Positions 23,745 through 32,686 of a stretch of 40,590 nt of DNA are shown one piece after another (the first letter of the stretch is position 1; each line of letters opens with the position of its first letter). The stretch comes from Oscillospiraceae bacterium (GTDB lineage Bacteria; Bacillota; Clostridia; Oscillospirales; Butyricicoccaceae): the NCBI GenBank assembly GCA_015068445.1, contig SVKN01000014.1, positions 1-40,590 on the forward strand. Reading direction: 5' to 3'. The position numbers and the translations under genes were made by a program. The notes under the pieces are model-generated. The model saw only the letters and a list, made by a program, of their open reading frames with translations. It was not told the DNA's origin and ran no database searches.

Positions 23745-23774
23745 AAAAAAGAGCCGCGACCGCGGCTCTTTTTT
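23745..23774. terminator. Bidirectional terminator, secreted protein / GNAT operon
   Basis: A6, stem GAGCCGC/GCGGCTC with loop GACC, then T6; it closes both convergent units. Confidence 0.92.
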
Positions 23775-23778
23775 GCTG

Positions 23779-24294
23779 TCATATTCTCATTTCATACGCT
23801 ACGAACCAGCTGTCGAAGCCGAACATCTCTCCTGCCCGGTGGAAGCCCATGGAGTCGTAGAGATGCAGCGTCAGCACGTTGTCCTTCGCGGCCTCGAAGC
23901 GAACGCCGTCGTAGCCCAGCGCCCGGGCCTTGGCCAATGCGGCCGTCACGATCCGCCGGGCCAGCCCCTTGCCCTGCAGCTTCGGCGCGATGCAGAACCG
24001 CGCCATGGCGCAGGGATTTTTGACGCCGTCGTCCCAGAAATCCTGATCCACGTCCTCCTCCTCGGCCAGGTACTCGGCCCAGGGGCGGATCATCAGCACG
24101 GAGAAGATCTCGCCCTCGCGGACCAGCTTGTAAAGCCCGTGATGGGCGATGTCGTTCGACAGGATCTCCCGGTTGGGATAAAAATCGTCCCAGTCGGTGA
24201 CGGCCGTCTCCGCGGCCGCCAGACGCGTCAGCGCCTGGATCTCCTCCAGATCCTCCGGCAGGGCGGGGATGAGGTCAAGCTCGATGTCGTTCAT
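23779..24294 (-). CDS. GNAT-family N-acetyltransferase
   Basis: 171 residues. Acetyl-CoA-dependent transferase fold: motif A is seen as ARFCIAPKLQGKGLARRIVTAAL with the QGKGLA pyrophosphate-binding loop, followed by GYDGVRFEAAKDN and LYDSMGFHRAGE (motif B). The N-terminal part (LIPALPEDLEEIQALTRLAAAE) fits the substrate side. The acceptor is unknown; such enzymes modify amino groups of metabolites, antibiotics or proteins. RBS AGGAG. It starts 8 bp after the htrA stop and is the last gene of the RR-HK-htrA-GNAT operon, which ends at the terminator 23745-23774. Confidence 0.9.
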   Translation of the reverse strand: MNDIELDLIPALPEDLEEIQALTRLAAAETAVTDWDDFYPNREILSNDIAHHGLYKLVREGEIFSVLMIRPWAEYLAEEEDVDQDFWDDGVKNPCAMARFCIAPKLQGKGLARRIVTAALAKARALGYDGVRFEAAKDNVLTLHLYDSMGFHRAGEMFGFDSWFVAYEMRI

Positions 24295-24302
24295 AGTCGC
24301 TC

Positions 24303-25565
24303 CTAAAAATCGTATCCTTTGTTGTCGGCTGTCTGCTCGTCCAGCTGGAACGTGAGGTCGAAGGTCTGCCCGCCGCGGTAGTAGCTCAGCGTGACGCTGT
24401 CGCCCGCCTTATGGGCGTTGCGCGCCGCGCAGGCCTCCGAAACGCTGCGCACCGGCGTGCCGTCGATGGCCGTGATGATGTCGCTGCTCTCCAGCCCGGC
24501 CTTGGCCGCCGCCGACATGGGCATCACCGTGTCGACGAACAGCCCGGAGGGCAGGTTGTAGAAGGACGCGGCCAGCGGGCTGATGGTCCGCACCGTTACG
24601 CCGACCAGCGGCCTGCCGGAGACGTAGCCGTTTTTGACCAGCTCCTCCACGATGGGCTTGACCGTGTTGATGGGGATGGCGAAGCCAAGACCCTCGAAGC
24701 CCGAGGATGTGATCTTGATGCTCGTCACGCCCACCACCTGGCCGTACTTGTTCAGCAGCGGCCCGCCGGAGTTGCCGGGGTTGATGGAGGCGTCGGTCTG
24801 GATCAGATCCATGACGTTGTTGTCCACGGTCATGCGCCGGTCGGTGGCCGAAATGATGCCGGCCGTCACCGTGCCCTGCAGCTGCAGGCCGCCGGGGTTG
24901 CCGATGGCGATGGCCGGCTCGCCGATCTGCAGCGTGTCGGAATCGCCGAAGACGGCGGCGGGCAGGTCGCCCCCCGTGATCTTCAGCACGGCGATGTCGG
25001 TCTGCTCGTCGGTGCCGATGAGATAGGCGGGGCAGTTGGCGCCGTCCGAGAGGACCACCGTGATGCTGCCGCCGTCGGAAATGACGTGGTTGTTCGTGAC
25101 GATATAGCCGTCCGGACTCATGATGATCCCGGAGCCCGTCTCACTGGAGGAGAAGCTGGAATAGCTCTCCGAGACGATGCCCACGACGCTCTTCTGGGCC
25201 TGTGCCACCACGGCGCTGACGTCGTAGGTGGTCACCAGCGGCTGGGCGGAGGCGCTGCTCTCCTGCAGCTGCAGGGAGAAGCCCTCGTTCTCCGTCGCGG
25301 CGGGCTCCTCGGCGCTGCTCGATTTTTCCGCCGTCTGGCTGTTCATGCCGGCCAGGACGCGCTTGACGAGCAGATTGCCGCTGAACAGCCCGATAAAGAC
25401 GCCCGCGCACAGGATCACCGCCACCAGCAGGCCCAGCACAAGGTACCCCTTGCGCCGCCTGCCCGCGCGCCTGCGGGCCTCCAGTATCTCGTCGTAGCTT
25501 TTGAAGGGGACGCCGTAATACGCGGCGTAATCCTCCATTTCATTGTCTTTCTGATCCTTAGCCAC
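24303..25565 (-). CDS. htrA: HtrA/DegP-like membrane-anchored serine protease
   Basis: 420 residues. Cytoplasmic basic N-terminus, one membrane helix (41-61), a Ser/Glu-rich linker, and a trypsin-like domain facing outward with H160 (TNNHVI), D190 (TDIAVLKI) and S266 (GNSGGPL) forming a complete triad; a C-terminal PDZ domain (about 310-405) holds VDTVMPMSAAAKAGLESSDI and AIDGTPVRSV. HtrA proteins degrade or refold damaged exported proteins. The start is GTG preceded by AGAGGTGA; an ATG at codon 10 is the alternative. It lies 15 bp after the sensor kinase in the same operon, which recalls CssRS/HtrA envelope-stress control. Confidence 0.95.
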   Translation of the reverse strand: MAKDQKDNEMEDYAAYYGVPFKSYDEILEARRRAGRRRKGYLVLGLLVAVILCAGVFIGLFSGNLLVKRVLAGMNSQTAEKSSSAEEPAATENEGFSLQLQESSASAQPLVTTYDVSAVVAQAQKSVVGIVSESYSSFSSSETGSGIIMSPDGYIVTNNHVISDGGSITVVLSDGANCPAYLIGTDEQTDIAVLKITGGDLPAAVFGDSDTLQIGEPAIAIGNPGGLQLQGTVTAGIISATDRRMTVDNNVMDLIQTDASINPGNSGGPLLNKYGQVVGVTSIKITSSGFEGLGFAIPINTVKPIVEELVKNGYVSGRPLVGVTVRTISPLAASFYNLPSGLFVDTVMPMSAAAKAGLESSDIITAIDGTPVRSVSEACAARNAHKAGDSVTLSYYRGGQTFDLTFQLDEQTADNKGYDF

Positions 25566-25580
25566 CCGAAGTCACCTCTG

Positions 25581-27011
25581 TCAGGAAACGGGAATATTGA
25601 AGCAGAACTCGGTCTTGCCGTCGATGCTCTTGGCCGAGATGTCGCCGCCGTGGCGGCCGACGATGGTCTTTGCGATGTACAGGCCCAGACCGGAGCCGTT
25701 GGGGTTGCTGCCCCTGGATTTGTCGCTCTTGTAAAAGCGCTCGAAGATGTGCTTGAGGCTGTCCGGGTCGATCTCGCCGCCGGTGTTCTGGATGTTGAAC
25801 TGCAGGCGGCCGCCCTTGACGGCCATGAAGATATTGATGACGCCCCCCTCGTCCACGAACTTGAGGGCGTTGTCGAACAGGTTGTACACCACCTGGAACA
25901 TGGCGTCGTGGTTGGCGCTGACGGTGCACGTCTCGGGGATGTCCAGCTGCAGGTCGATCTTCTTCTCGTTGATCTTCTGCTCAAAGCTGAAGGCGATGCG
26001 GTAGACCATCTCGCTGATGTCGAAGTTGGATTTGACCAGCTCGTCGCTGGACTCCAGCCGGCTGACGGTCAGCATGCCGTTGGCCAGCCGCGACAGCCGT
26101 TTGATCTCGGAGGAGACGATGGACAGGTAATACTTCTCCTTGTCCGGCGGGATCGTCCCGTCCAGGATGCCGTCCACGAAGCCGCCGATGGTCGTCATGG
26201 GCGTGCGCAGGTCGTGGGAGACGTTGGCGATCAGATCCCGGCGCATGGTCTCATTGTTGGAGATGGACTCGGCCATGTTGTTGAAGCTGATGGCCATTTC
26301 AAAGATCTCGTCGTGATGGGCGGGCAGCGGGATGCGGGCTGAGTAGTCGCCGCGGGCGAACTGCTTGGCCGCCGCCGCGATCTGCTTCAGCGGCTTGACG
26401 GACGTCCAGGTGATGAACCACGTGGCCACCAGCGTCAGGATCAGCACGATCACGGTCATGAACATGAACGCGCTGAGAACGTTGACGAAGAACACCAGCG
26501 TCCCCTCCGAGGGGATGGCGGCGAAGATCAGGATCTCCGCCGTGGGGTGGTCCTCCGTCTTGTCCGACCGGCCCGAGACGAAGTAAGTGGAGGGCAGGTA
26601 GCCGTTGAAGTCCGACAGCTCGTAGTAGCTGCCGTTGGTGATCACGTCGTGCACGGCCTTCTGGGGCACATAGCCGCCCTGCTGGGAGTAGCAGCCCTCG
26701 GCGTTGGCCACCATGAGCATCTCGCCGCTGGTGTTGGTGATGAAGATGAATCCGTCCGAATCCGCGGCCAGCTGGCTCATGGCATTGCGGTACAGCTTCG
26801 CCGCCGGGCCGATGTCGCTGAGCAGCGTGCTGGATTCGAGGTATGACACCGTGTTCTCCGTGGCGCGCTCCACTGTGTCGGACAGCATGTTCATCTTCTC
26901 CTGCAGCGCGAAGCGGTTGATCTGGTAGGTGAACGTGCTGCCCAGCGCCGTGAAGCTCATCAGGATGACGATGGCGTAAATGATGAAGTTGCGGAAAAAC
27001 AGACCTCTCAC
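25581..27011 (-). CDS. Sensor histidine kinase (PhoR/VicK-like)
   Basis: 476 residues. TM1 (8-28) and TM2 (172-201) enclose an extracytoplasmic sensor of about 140 residues (GFIFITNTSGEMLMVANAEG, GSYYELSDFNGYLPSTYF), which resembles a small PAS/Cache-like fold; then HAMP (about 200-255), HisKA with NVSHDLRTPMTTIGG (H266), and HATPase_c with NLFDNALKF, ERFYKSDKSRG and GSGLGLYIAKTI. All kinase boxes are intact. It starts with GTG 17 bp after the response regulator stop. Its partner is the response regulator upstream, and htrA follows, which suggests that damaged envelope proteins or cell-wall stress is the signal; that part is inference. Confidence 0.94.
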   Translation of the reverse strand: MRGLFFRNFIIYAIVILMSFTALGSTFTYQINRFALQEKMNMLSDTVERATENTVSYLESSTLLSDIGPAAKLYRNAMSQLAADSDGFIFITNTSGEMLMVANAEGCYSQQGGYVPQKAVHDVITNGSYYELSDFNGYLPSTYFVSGRSDKTEDHPTAEILIFAAIPSEGTLVFFVNVLSAFMFMTVIVLILTLVATWFITWTSVKPLKQIAAAAKQFARGDYSARIPLPAHHDEIFEMAISFNNMAESISNNETMRRDLIANVSHDLRTPMTTIGGFVDGILDGTIPPDKEKYYLSIVSSEIKRLSRLANGMLTVSRLESSDELVKSNFDISEMVYRIAFSFEQKINEKKIDLQLDIPETCTVSANHDAMFQVVYNLFDNALKFVDEGGVINIFMAVKGGRLQFNIQNTGGEIDPDSLKHIFERFYKSDKSRGSNPNGSGLGLYIAKTIVGRHGGDISAKSIDGKTEFCFNIPVS

Positions 27012-27028
27012 AGGCGCTCACCCCGCGG

Positions 27029-27709
27029 TCAGTCCAGCAGCTCGAACTTGTACCCGACGCCCCAGACGGTCTTGATCTCCCACTTGGGCGAGACGTCCTG
27101 CAGCTTCTCGCGCAGGCGCTTGATGTGCACGTCCACGGTGCGGGTGTCGCCGAAATAGTCGAAGCCCCACACGTCGTCCAGCAGCTGGGCGCGGGTGAAC
27201 ACGCGGTTGGGGGAGGAGGCGAGGAAGTAGAGCAGCTCGATCTCCTTGGGCGGGATCTCCATCTTTTCGCCCTTGACCACGATGTTGTAGCTCTCCTTAT
27301 CGATGATCAGGTTGTCGAACTCCAGCTTCTGGGGCGTCTCGTCGCCGCCGTAGCGCCGCAGCACGGCGCGGATGCGGGCGATCAGCTCGCGCACCTCGAA
27401 GGGCTTCGTCACGTAGTCGTCGGCGCCCAGATCGAGCCCGGCCACCTTGTCGAAGGTCTCGCCCTTGGCGGTCAGCATGATCACGGGCGTCTTGGACACC
27501 TCGCGGATCTGCTTGATCACCTGCGTGCCGTCCATCACGGGCATCATCAGATCCAGCAGCACCAGATCGGGGTGGATGCGCTTGAAGGCGCGGATGCCCT
27601 CCAGCCCGTCCTGGGCGGATTCGACCTTGTAGCCCTCCTGCTCCAGATACAGCCGCAGCAGCTCGCGGATGTTGGCGTCGTCCTCGACGATCAGGATCGT
27701 TTTCTGCAT
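27029..27709 (-). CDS. OmpR/PhoB-family response regulator
   Basis: 226 residues. Receiver domain: ILIVEDDANIREL (acidic pocket D10, D11), phosphoacceptor D53 in LVLLDLMMPVMDG, T-x-K region MLTAKGE and the Lys of YVTKPFEVREL. The C-terminal winged helix carries LLYFLASSPNRVFTRAQLL, DDVWGFDYFGDTRTVDVHI and KRLREKLQ, typical of OmpR regulators. RBS AGAGG. It is the first gene of a four-gene operon (regulator, kinase, htrA, acetyltransferase) and probably autoregulates it. Confidence 0.96.
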   Translation of the reverse strand: MQKTILIVEDDANIRELLRLYLEQEGYKVESAQDGLEGIRAFKRIHPDLVLLDLMMPVMDGTQVIKQIREVSKTPVIMLTAKGETFDKVAGLDLGADDYVTKPFEVRELIARIRAVLRRYGGDETPQKLEFDNLIIDKESYNIVVKGEKMEIPPKEIELLYFLASSPNRVFTRAQLLDDVWGFDYFGDTRTVDVHIKRLREKLQDVSPKWEIKTVWGVGYKFELLD

Positions 27710-27770
27710 AAAAAATCAACCTCTTTCCGGGCGCGCATCGCCCGCGGAGTCTCTGAACATTAACACTTTT

Positions 27771-27798
27771 ATTATAAGAAAAACGCTCGTTGTTTGCA
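27771..27798 (-). promoter_or_regulatory. Probable promoter of the RR-HK-htrA-GNAT operon
   Basis: Minus strand TGCAAA (27793-27798), 16-nt spacer, TATAAT (27771-27776), about 60 bases upstream of the response regulator ATG. The -35 is weak, as is common for activated promoters. Confidence 0.45.
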
Positions 27799-27822
27799 TT
27801 AATAATTTGTAAAATCTATGCG

Positions 27823-27854
27823 CAAAAAAGCCTCCCCGAGGGGGGAGGCTTTTG
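27823..27854 (-). terminator. Intrinsic terminator of the 27867-28769 lipoprotein gene
   Basis: Stem AAAAGCCTCCCC / GGGGAGGCTTTT, read on the minus strand with a T6 tail, just after the gene's stop. Confidence 0.88.
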
Positions 27855-27866
27855 AGTCGGTCTAAC

Positions 27867-28769
27867 TCAGTCCGCGCGGACGAAGGTGTACGGATCGGCG
27901 TCCTTGTCCAGCAGGTCGGTCCAGATCAGGTTGCCGTCGTCGTCGATCATCAGGCGGCCCGCGCCGTCGGTGAACAGGCACTCCTCGCTGTAGGTGCCGT
28001 CCTCGTTGTAGGTGCGCAGCACCTGGCTGGCGTTCTCATAGGTCAGCACGTGGTCGTGCCACACGGCGGGCAGATACCACATGGCCACCTGCGCGGCGCT
28101 CTGGGGCCAGGTGACCGTTACGGTGTAGCGGTCGCCGTCGAAATACTGGATGTTCATCGCGCCGCGGTGAGCGATCTCCTCGGCCCACACGCCGGTGTAG
28201 TCGTCCTCGCCGTGAGGATCGCTCTTCATCGGCTGGATGCCGGGGATGAAGGTGAACGCGTCGCCCTCGCTGACGCTCTTGAGGCCGCCCGCGGCCATGA
28301 CGGTCATGGTGACGAAGCGCCCGCCGGCGGGGGTGAGGTCAACGACGGTGTTGCCGCCCTTGGTCCAGTTGGTCAGCTCGACCTCCAGCGTCTCGTCCTC
28401 CAGCTGACCCACGCCCATCATGGGCATACCGTCCATTACGACCTCCACCGCGTAGCCGTCCTCGTACTTGGTGACGGACAGGGTGGACAGCTCGTCGTCC
28501 TCGTTGATGTACAGCCCTTCGGGCTTGAAAGCCTTCTTCTCGGGCTCCGCGGGCTTCGTCTCTTCGGGTTTGGTCTCTTCCGGCTTCGTTTCCTCAGGCT
28601 TGGTCTCTTCCGGTTTCGTTTCTTCGGGCTTGGTTTCTTCGGTCTTCGTCTCTCCCGTCGTCTGCTCAGCCTTTGTATCGGGCTCGCTCGTCTGCTCGGT
28701 CTTGCCGCAGGCAGCGAAAACGCTCAGGCAGAGGGCAAGGACGGTCAGCATCGCAATGATTCGTTTCAT
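27867..28769 (-). CDS. Lipoprotein with EETKP tandem repeat, unknown function
   Basis: 300 residues. Signal peptide with lipobox (MLTVLALCLSVFAAC, C21), so it is anchored outside the membrane. Next comes a low-complexity spacer ending in six copies of EETKP (about residues 44-73), then a globular domain from about 82 to the end (GLYINEDDELSTLSVTKYED ... YTFVRAD) rich in Asp and Thr. The repeats probably act as a wall-spanning stalk. No enzymatic motif is recognised. The ATG at 28769 with GGGAGAA is preferred to an in-frame start at 28814. It has its own promoter and terminator. Confidence 0.82.
   Translation of the reverse strand: MKRIIAMLTVLALCLSVFAACGKTEQTSEPDTKAEQTTGETKTEETKPEETKPEETKPEETKPEETKPEETKPAEPEKKAFKPEGLYINEDDELSTLSVTKYEDGYAVEVVMDGMPMMGVGQLEDETLEVELTNWTKGGNTVVDLTPAGGRFVTMTVMAAGGLKSVSEGDAFTFIPGIQPMKSDPHGEDDYTGVWAEEIAHRGAMNIQYFDGDRYTVTVTWPQSAAQVAMWYLPAVWHDHVLTYENASQVLRTYNEDGTYSEECLFTDGAGRLMIDDDGNLIWTDLLDKDADPYTFVRAD
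28552..28641 (-). repeat. Six 15-bp in-frame units encoding EETKP
   Basis: Six contiguous 15-bp units differ only at third codon positions (for example CTC/TTC and GGC/GGT on the plus strand). Unit number could change by slippage without loss of frame. Confidence 0.9.
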
Positions 28770-28812
28770 ATCATTCTCCCACAGATAGATTGTCCGGTCT
28801 CCCGGCAGCTTC

Positions 28813-28841
28813 ATTATAGCAGTCTATCCCCGCGTTGACTA
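28813..28841 (-). promoter_or_regulatory. Promoter of the EETKP lipoprotein
   Basis: Minus strand TAGTCA (28836-28841), 17-nt spacer, TATAAT (28813-28818). Confidence 0.5.
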
Positions 28842-28926
28842 CAACAAATCAGTTACAAAGGGCCATAATTTATACTTTCTTAACAACTTGCCGCCCCATA
28901 TTCTTAATGAAAACAAGCGCGATCTG

Positions 28927-28935
28927 TGCTATACT
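28927..28935 (+). promoter_or_regulatory. Extended -10 promoter of the phosphoketolase operon
   Basis: TGC-TATACT; the -35 region is poor (TGAAAA at 16-nt spacing). Leader of about 40 nt with AGGAGG before the ATG. Confidence 0.5.
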
Positions 28936-28981
28936 ATGCTCAGAAGCATACTCATTCCGAAGATAGAACAGGAGGACCACC

Positions 28982-31345
28982 ATGGCAAAGATAAAGACGA
29001 CACGCGCATCCGACGGCGAGCTGCATCTGATGGACAAGTACTGGCGCGCCGCCAACTATCTGACGGCCTGCCAGCTGTATCTGCTGGACGATCCGCTGCT
29101 GGAGCAGCCGCTGACGAGCGACCGCATCAAGAAGAAGATCGTCGGCCACTGGGGCACCTGCCCGGGCCAGAACTTCGTGTATACCCACCTGAACCGCGTC
29201 ATCAAGCAGTACGACCTCGATATGATCTACCTCTCCGGCCCCGGCCACGGCGGCAACGCCATGGTGGCTCAGGACTGGCTGGACGGCAGCTATCAGGAGG
29301 TCTATCCCGAGATCAGCCGCGACCGCGAGGGCATGAAGCGGATGTTCAAGCGCTTCTCGTTCCCCGGCGGCATCCCCTCTCACGTGGCCCCGGAGACCCC
29401 GGGCTCCATCCACGAGGGCGGCGAGCTGGGCTACAGCCTGGCCCATGCCTTCGGCGCCGTCATCGACAACCCGGGGCTCATCGCCGCCTGCGTGGTGGGC
29501 GACGGCGAAGCGGAGACCGGCCCTCTGGCCACCTCGTGGCAGCTCAACAAGTTCCTCTCCGCCGAGACGGACGGCGCGGTGCTGCCCATCCTCCACCTGA
29601 ACGGCTACAAGATTGCCAACCCCACGGTGCTGGCCCGCATCCCCCACGAGGAACTGGAGAGCTTCTTCCTCGGCTGCGGCTGGCAGCCCTATTTCGTCGA
29701 GGGCGACGACCCCATGACCATGCACCGGCTCATGGCCGACACGCTTGACAAATGCGTGCAGAGCATCCTCAAATACCAGAAGGCCGCCCGTGAGAACGGC
29801 GACCGCGACCGTCCCCGCTGGCCCATGATCGTCCTGCGCACGCCCAAGGGCTGGACCTGCCCGCCCGAGGTGGACGGCAACAAGGTCGAGGGCTACTGGC
29901 GCGCCCATCAGGTGCCCATCCAGCCCGACTCGGAGGAGCATATCAGGCTCATCGAGTCCTGGCTCAGAAGCTATCATCCCGAGGAGCTGTTCGACGAGAA
30001 CGGCACGCCCGTGCCGGAGCTGCTGGCGCTGCCGCCCACGGGCGACCGCCGCATGGGCGCCAACCCCCATGCCAACGGCGGCAAGCTGCTGCGCGACCTG
30101 ATCCTGCCCGACTTCCGCAAATACGGCGTCGACGTGCCCTTCCCGGGCGCGGTGGAGGCCCAGGACATGAGCGAGCTGGGCAAGCTGGTCCGCGACATCT
30201 ACAAGCTCAACGAAAAGGCCCGCAACTTCCGCTCCTTCGGCCCCGACGAGACGAACTCCAACCGCCTCAACGCCGTCTTCGAGGTGACGGACCGCGCCTG
30301 GAACGGCGACGTCCTGCCAGAGGACGATCATCTGGACGAAAACGGCCGCGTCATGGACTCCATGCTGTCCGAGCACGTCTGCCAGGGCATGCTGGAGGGC
30401 TACCTGCTGACGGGCCGCCACGGTCTGTTCAACAGCTACGAGGCGTTCATCCGCATCGTCGATTCCATGTTCGCTCAGCACGCCAAGTGGCTCAAGGTCT
30501 GCAACCAGCTGCCCTGGCGCGAGGAGATCGCCTCCCTCAACTACGTCCTGTCCTCCAACGTCTGGCAGCAGGACCACAACGGCTTCACCCATCAGGACCC
30601 CGGCTTCCTCGATCACGTGGTCAACAAGAAGGCCGACGTGGTGCGGCTCTATCTGCCGCCCGACGCCAACTGCCTGCTGAGCTGCTTCGACCACTGCGTC
30701 CGCAGCCGCGACTACGTCAACGTCATCGTCGCCTCCAAGCACCCGCGGCCCCAGTGGCTGACCATGGAGCAGGCCGTGAAGCACTGCACCCAGGGCATCG
30801 GCATCTGGCAGTGGGCCTCCACCGACGAGGGGCAGGAGCCCGACATCGTCATGGCCTGCTGCGGCGACACGCCCACGCTGGAGACGCTGGCCGCCGTTTC
30901 GATCCTCAAAAAGGCGTTCCCGGAGCTTAAGATCCGCGTCGTCAACGTCGTGGACCTCATGCGGCTGCAGGATCAGTCCCAGCACCCCCACGGCCTCAGC
31001 CAGCAGGAGTACGACATGCTGTTCACCGCCGACAAGCCCATCCTCTTCGCCTTCCACGGCTATCCCAGCCTGATCCACCAGCTGACCTACAAGCGCCGCA
31101 ACAAGAACCTGCACGTGCGCGGCTACATGGAGGAGGGCACGATCACCACGCCCTTCGACATGCGCGTGCTGAACGAGCTGGACCGCTACCATCTGGTCAT
31201 GTCCGCCGTCTACAACCTGCCGCAGCTGGGCAACCGCGGCGCGTACCTGATCCAGCAGATGCAGGACAAGCTGGTGGAGCACAGGCAGTATATCGCCGAG
31301 TACGGCGTCGATATGCCGGAGATCAGTGAATGGAAGTGGCAGTGA
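28982..31345 (+). CDS. xfp: Xylulose-5-phosphate/fructose-6-phosphate phosphoketolase
   Basis: 787 residues, the normal length. TPP-dependent enzyme that cleaves xylulose-5-P (and often fructose-6-P) with phosphate into acetyl phosphate plus glyceraldehyde-3-P or erythrose-4-P. Family signatures are visible: [66 protein letters not shown] (TPP-binding region) and in the C-terminal half [13 protein letters not shown] and [18 protein letters not shown]. Its stop codon overlaps the ATG of the following M20 peptidase (TGATG). No acetate kinase or phosphotransacetylase lies in the window to use the acetyl phosphate. Dual substrate use cannot be told by eye. Confidence 0.96.
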   Translation: MAKIKTTRASDGELHLMDKYWRAANYLTACQLYLLDDPLLEQPLTSDRIKKKIVGHWGTCPGQNFVYTHLNRVIKQYDLDMIYLSGPGHGGNAMVAQDWLDGSYQEVYPEISRDREGMKRMFKRFSFPGGIPSHVAPETPGSIHEGGELGYSLAHAFGAVIDNPGLIAACVVGDGEAETGPLATSWQLNKFLSAETDGAVLPILHLNGYKIANPTVLARIPHEELESFFLGCGWQPYFVEGDDPMTMHRLMADTLDKCVQSILKYQKAARENGDRDRPRWPMIVLRTPKGWTCPPEVDGNKVEGYWRAHQVPIQPDSEEHIRLIESWLRSYHPEELFDENGTPVPELLALPPTGDRRMGANPHANGGKLLRDLILPDFRKYGVDVPFPGAVEAQDMSELGKLVRDIYKLNEKARNFRSFGPDETNSNRLNAVFEVTDRAWNGDVLPEDDHLDENGRVMDSMLSEHVCQGMLEGYLLTGRHGLFNSYEAFIRIVDSMFAQHAKWLKVCNQLPWREEIASLNYVLSSNVWQQDHNGFTHQDPGFLDHVVNKKADVVRLYLPPDANCLLSCFDHCVRSRDYVNVIVASKHPRPQWLTMEQAVKHCTQGIGIWQWASTDEGQEPDIVMACCGDTPTLETLAAVSILKKAFPELKIRVVNVVDLMRLQDQSQHPHGLSQQEYDMLFTADKPILFAFHGYPSLIHQLTYKRRNKNLHVRGYMEEGTITTPFDMRVLNELDRYHLVMSAVYNLPQLGNRGAYLIQQMQDKLVEHRQYIAEYGVDMPEISEWKWQ

Positions 31346-32664
31346 TGGACAGAACTGAAAGCTATACCGCTGTGCTGCAGCGGATGATCCGGGCGGAGAC
31401 CGTCTCCGTGCCCGGCGAGGCGGACGGGGAGAAGTTCGCCGCCTTCCGCGCGCTGCTGTGGGAGCTGTTCCCGCACATCCGCGCATCCTGTGAGCTGACG
31501 GAGCTGGAGGGCGCAGCGCTGCTGCGCTGGCCCGGCAGGGACGCCGGAAAGCAGCCCGTGCTGTTCATGAACCATCATGACGTCGTCCCCGCGGATCCCG
31601 CGGGCTGGGCCCACGGCCCCTTCAGCGGCGACGTGGCCGACGGAAAGCTCTGGGGCCGCGGCACGCTGGACGACAAGGGCGGCCTCTTCGCCATGCTGCA
31701 GGCCGCCGACGAGCTGGCCGCCGCCGGCTTCGTCCCCGACCGGGACATCTGGTTCGAGACCGCCTGCACCGAGGAGACCACCGGCCATGGCGCCGATCTG
31801 GCGTCGAAGCATTTCCTCTCCAGGGATATCCACTTTGAAATGGTCTTCGACGAGGGCGGCGACGTCGTCACGGACCCCATCGGCGGCGTCAAGGGGACGT
31901 TCGCCATGGTGGGCGTGGGGGAGAAGAGCGTCGTCAACCTGCGCTTCATCGCCCGGTCAGACGGCGGCCACGCCTCCACCCCCGGCAGGGACACGCCTCT
32001 GGTGCGGCTGGGGAAGTTCATGGCCTACGTGGAAAAGCACGGCGTCTTCGAGACCGAGGTCAGCCCCGCCATCGTCGAGATGCTCCGCCGCTTCTCGCCC
32101 TATATGGGCAGGCTTGGCAAGGTGACGGAGAAGGCCGACAAGCTGAAAAAGCCGCTGGAGACCGTCCTGCCCATGCTGGGCCCCACGGCCGGGGCGCTCG
32201 TCTCCACCACCATCGCCTTCACCATGGCGGGCGGGGGAGAGGCCATCAACGCCATCCCCCGGGAGGTCTGGATCAAGGGCGACATGCGCTGCTCTCACCA
32301 CCAGGGCAAGCACGGCTCCATCGCCGCCATCACCAAGGCCGCGAAGAAGTTCGGCCTGGAGGTGGAGGTGCTGGAATCCGGCTTCGAGTCCCGTCTGGCG
32401 GACTACAACGGCTCCGCCTTCCGTCTGGTGGAGCAGGCCGTCAGGGCCACGCTCCCGGAGGTGGACGAGTGCGTGCCGTACATCATGACCGGCGGGTCTG
32501 ATTCCCGCTTCATGGACCGCGTCAGCTATCAGTGCATCCGCTTTTTGCCCTTCACCATCACGAAGGAGCAGATGGAGTCCATCCACGGCGTCAACGAGTG
32601 CGTCGATCTTGCGACCCTCGCCCCCGCGGTGGACTATTATAAATATATGATGCAGAACGTTTAA
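31345..32664 (+). CDS. M20 family metallopeptidase (ArgE/DapE/CPG2-like)
   Basis: 439 residues. Dinuclear zinc hydrolase of peptides or N-acyl amino acids. Metal-site motifs: NHHDVVPAD (H77, D79), WGRGTLDDKGG (bridging D109), TEETTGHGAD (general base E143 and ligand E144), FDEGGD, and the late IHGVNECVD with the last His. The lid/dimerisation domain is present around 185-300 (GGHASTPGRDT, INAIPREVWIKGDMR). The ATG at 31345 overlaps the xfp stop codon, which suggests translational coupling; an in-frame ATG at 31330 would overlap xfp more. The substrate is unknown, and the link to phosphoketolase is positional only. A lipoprotein gene follows after 22 bp. Confidence 0.9.
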   Translation: MDRTESYTAVLQRMIRAETVSVPGEADGEKFAAFRALLWELFPHIRASCELTELEGAALLRWPGRDAGKQPVLFMNHHDVVPADPAGWAHGPFSGDVADGKLWGRGTLDDKGGLFAMLQAADELAAAGFVPDRDIWFETACTEETTGHGADLASKHFLSRDIHFEMVFDEGGDVVTDPIGGVKGTFAMVGVGEKSVVNLRFIARSDGGHASTPGRDTPLVRLGKFMAYVEKHGVFETEVSPAIVEMLRRFSPYMGRLGKVTEKADKLKKPLETVLPMLGPTAGALVSTTIAFTMAGGGEAINAIPREVWIKGDMRCSHHQGKHGSIAAITKAAKKFGLEVEVLESGFESRLADYNGSAFRLVEQAVRATLPEVDECVPYIMTGGSDSRFMDRVSYQCIRFLPFTITKEQMESIHGVNECVDLATLAPAVDYYKYMMQNV

Positions 32665-32686
32665 TGCCCGGAAAGGGGAGTTTGTT

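Noticed and set aside
28952..31486. An 844-codon minus-strand frame over phosphoketolase
   Set aside because: Low-complexity shadow of xfp codon use; it crosses the xfp promoter region and has no recognisable domain.
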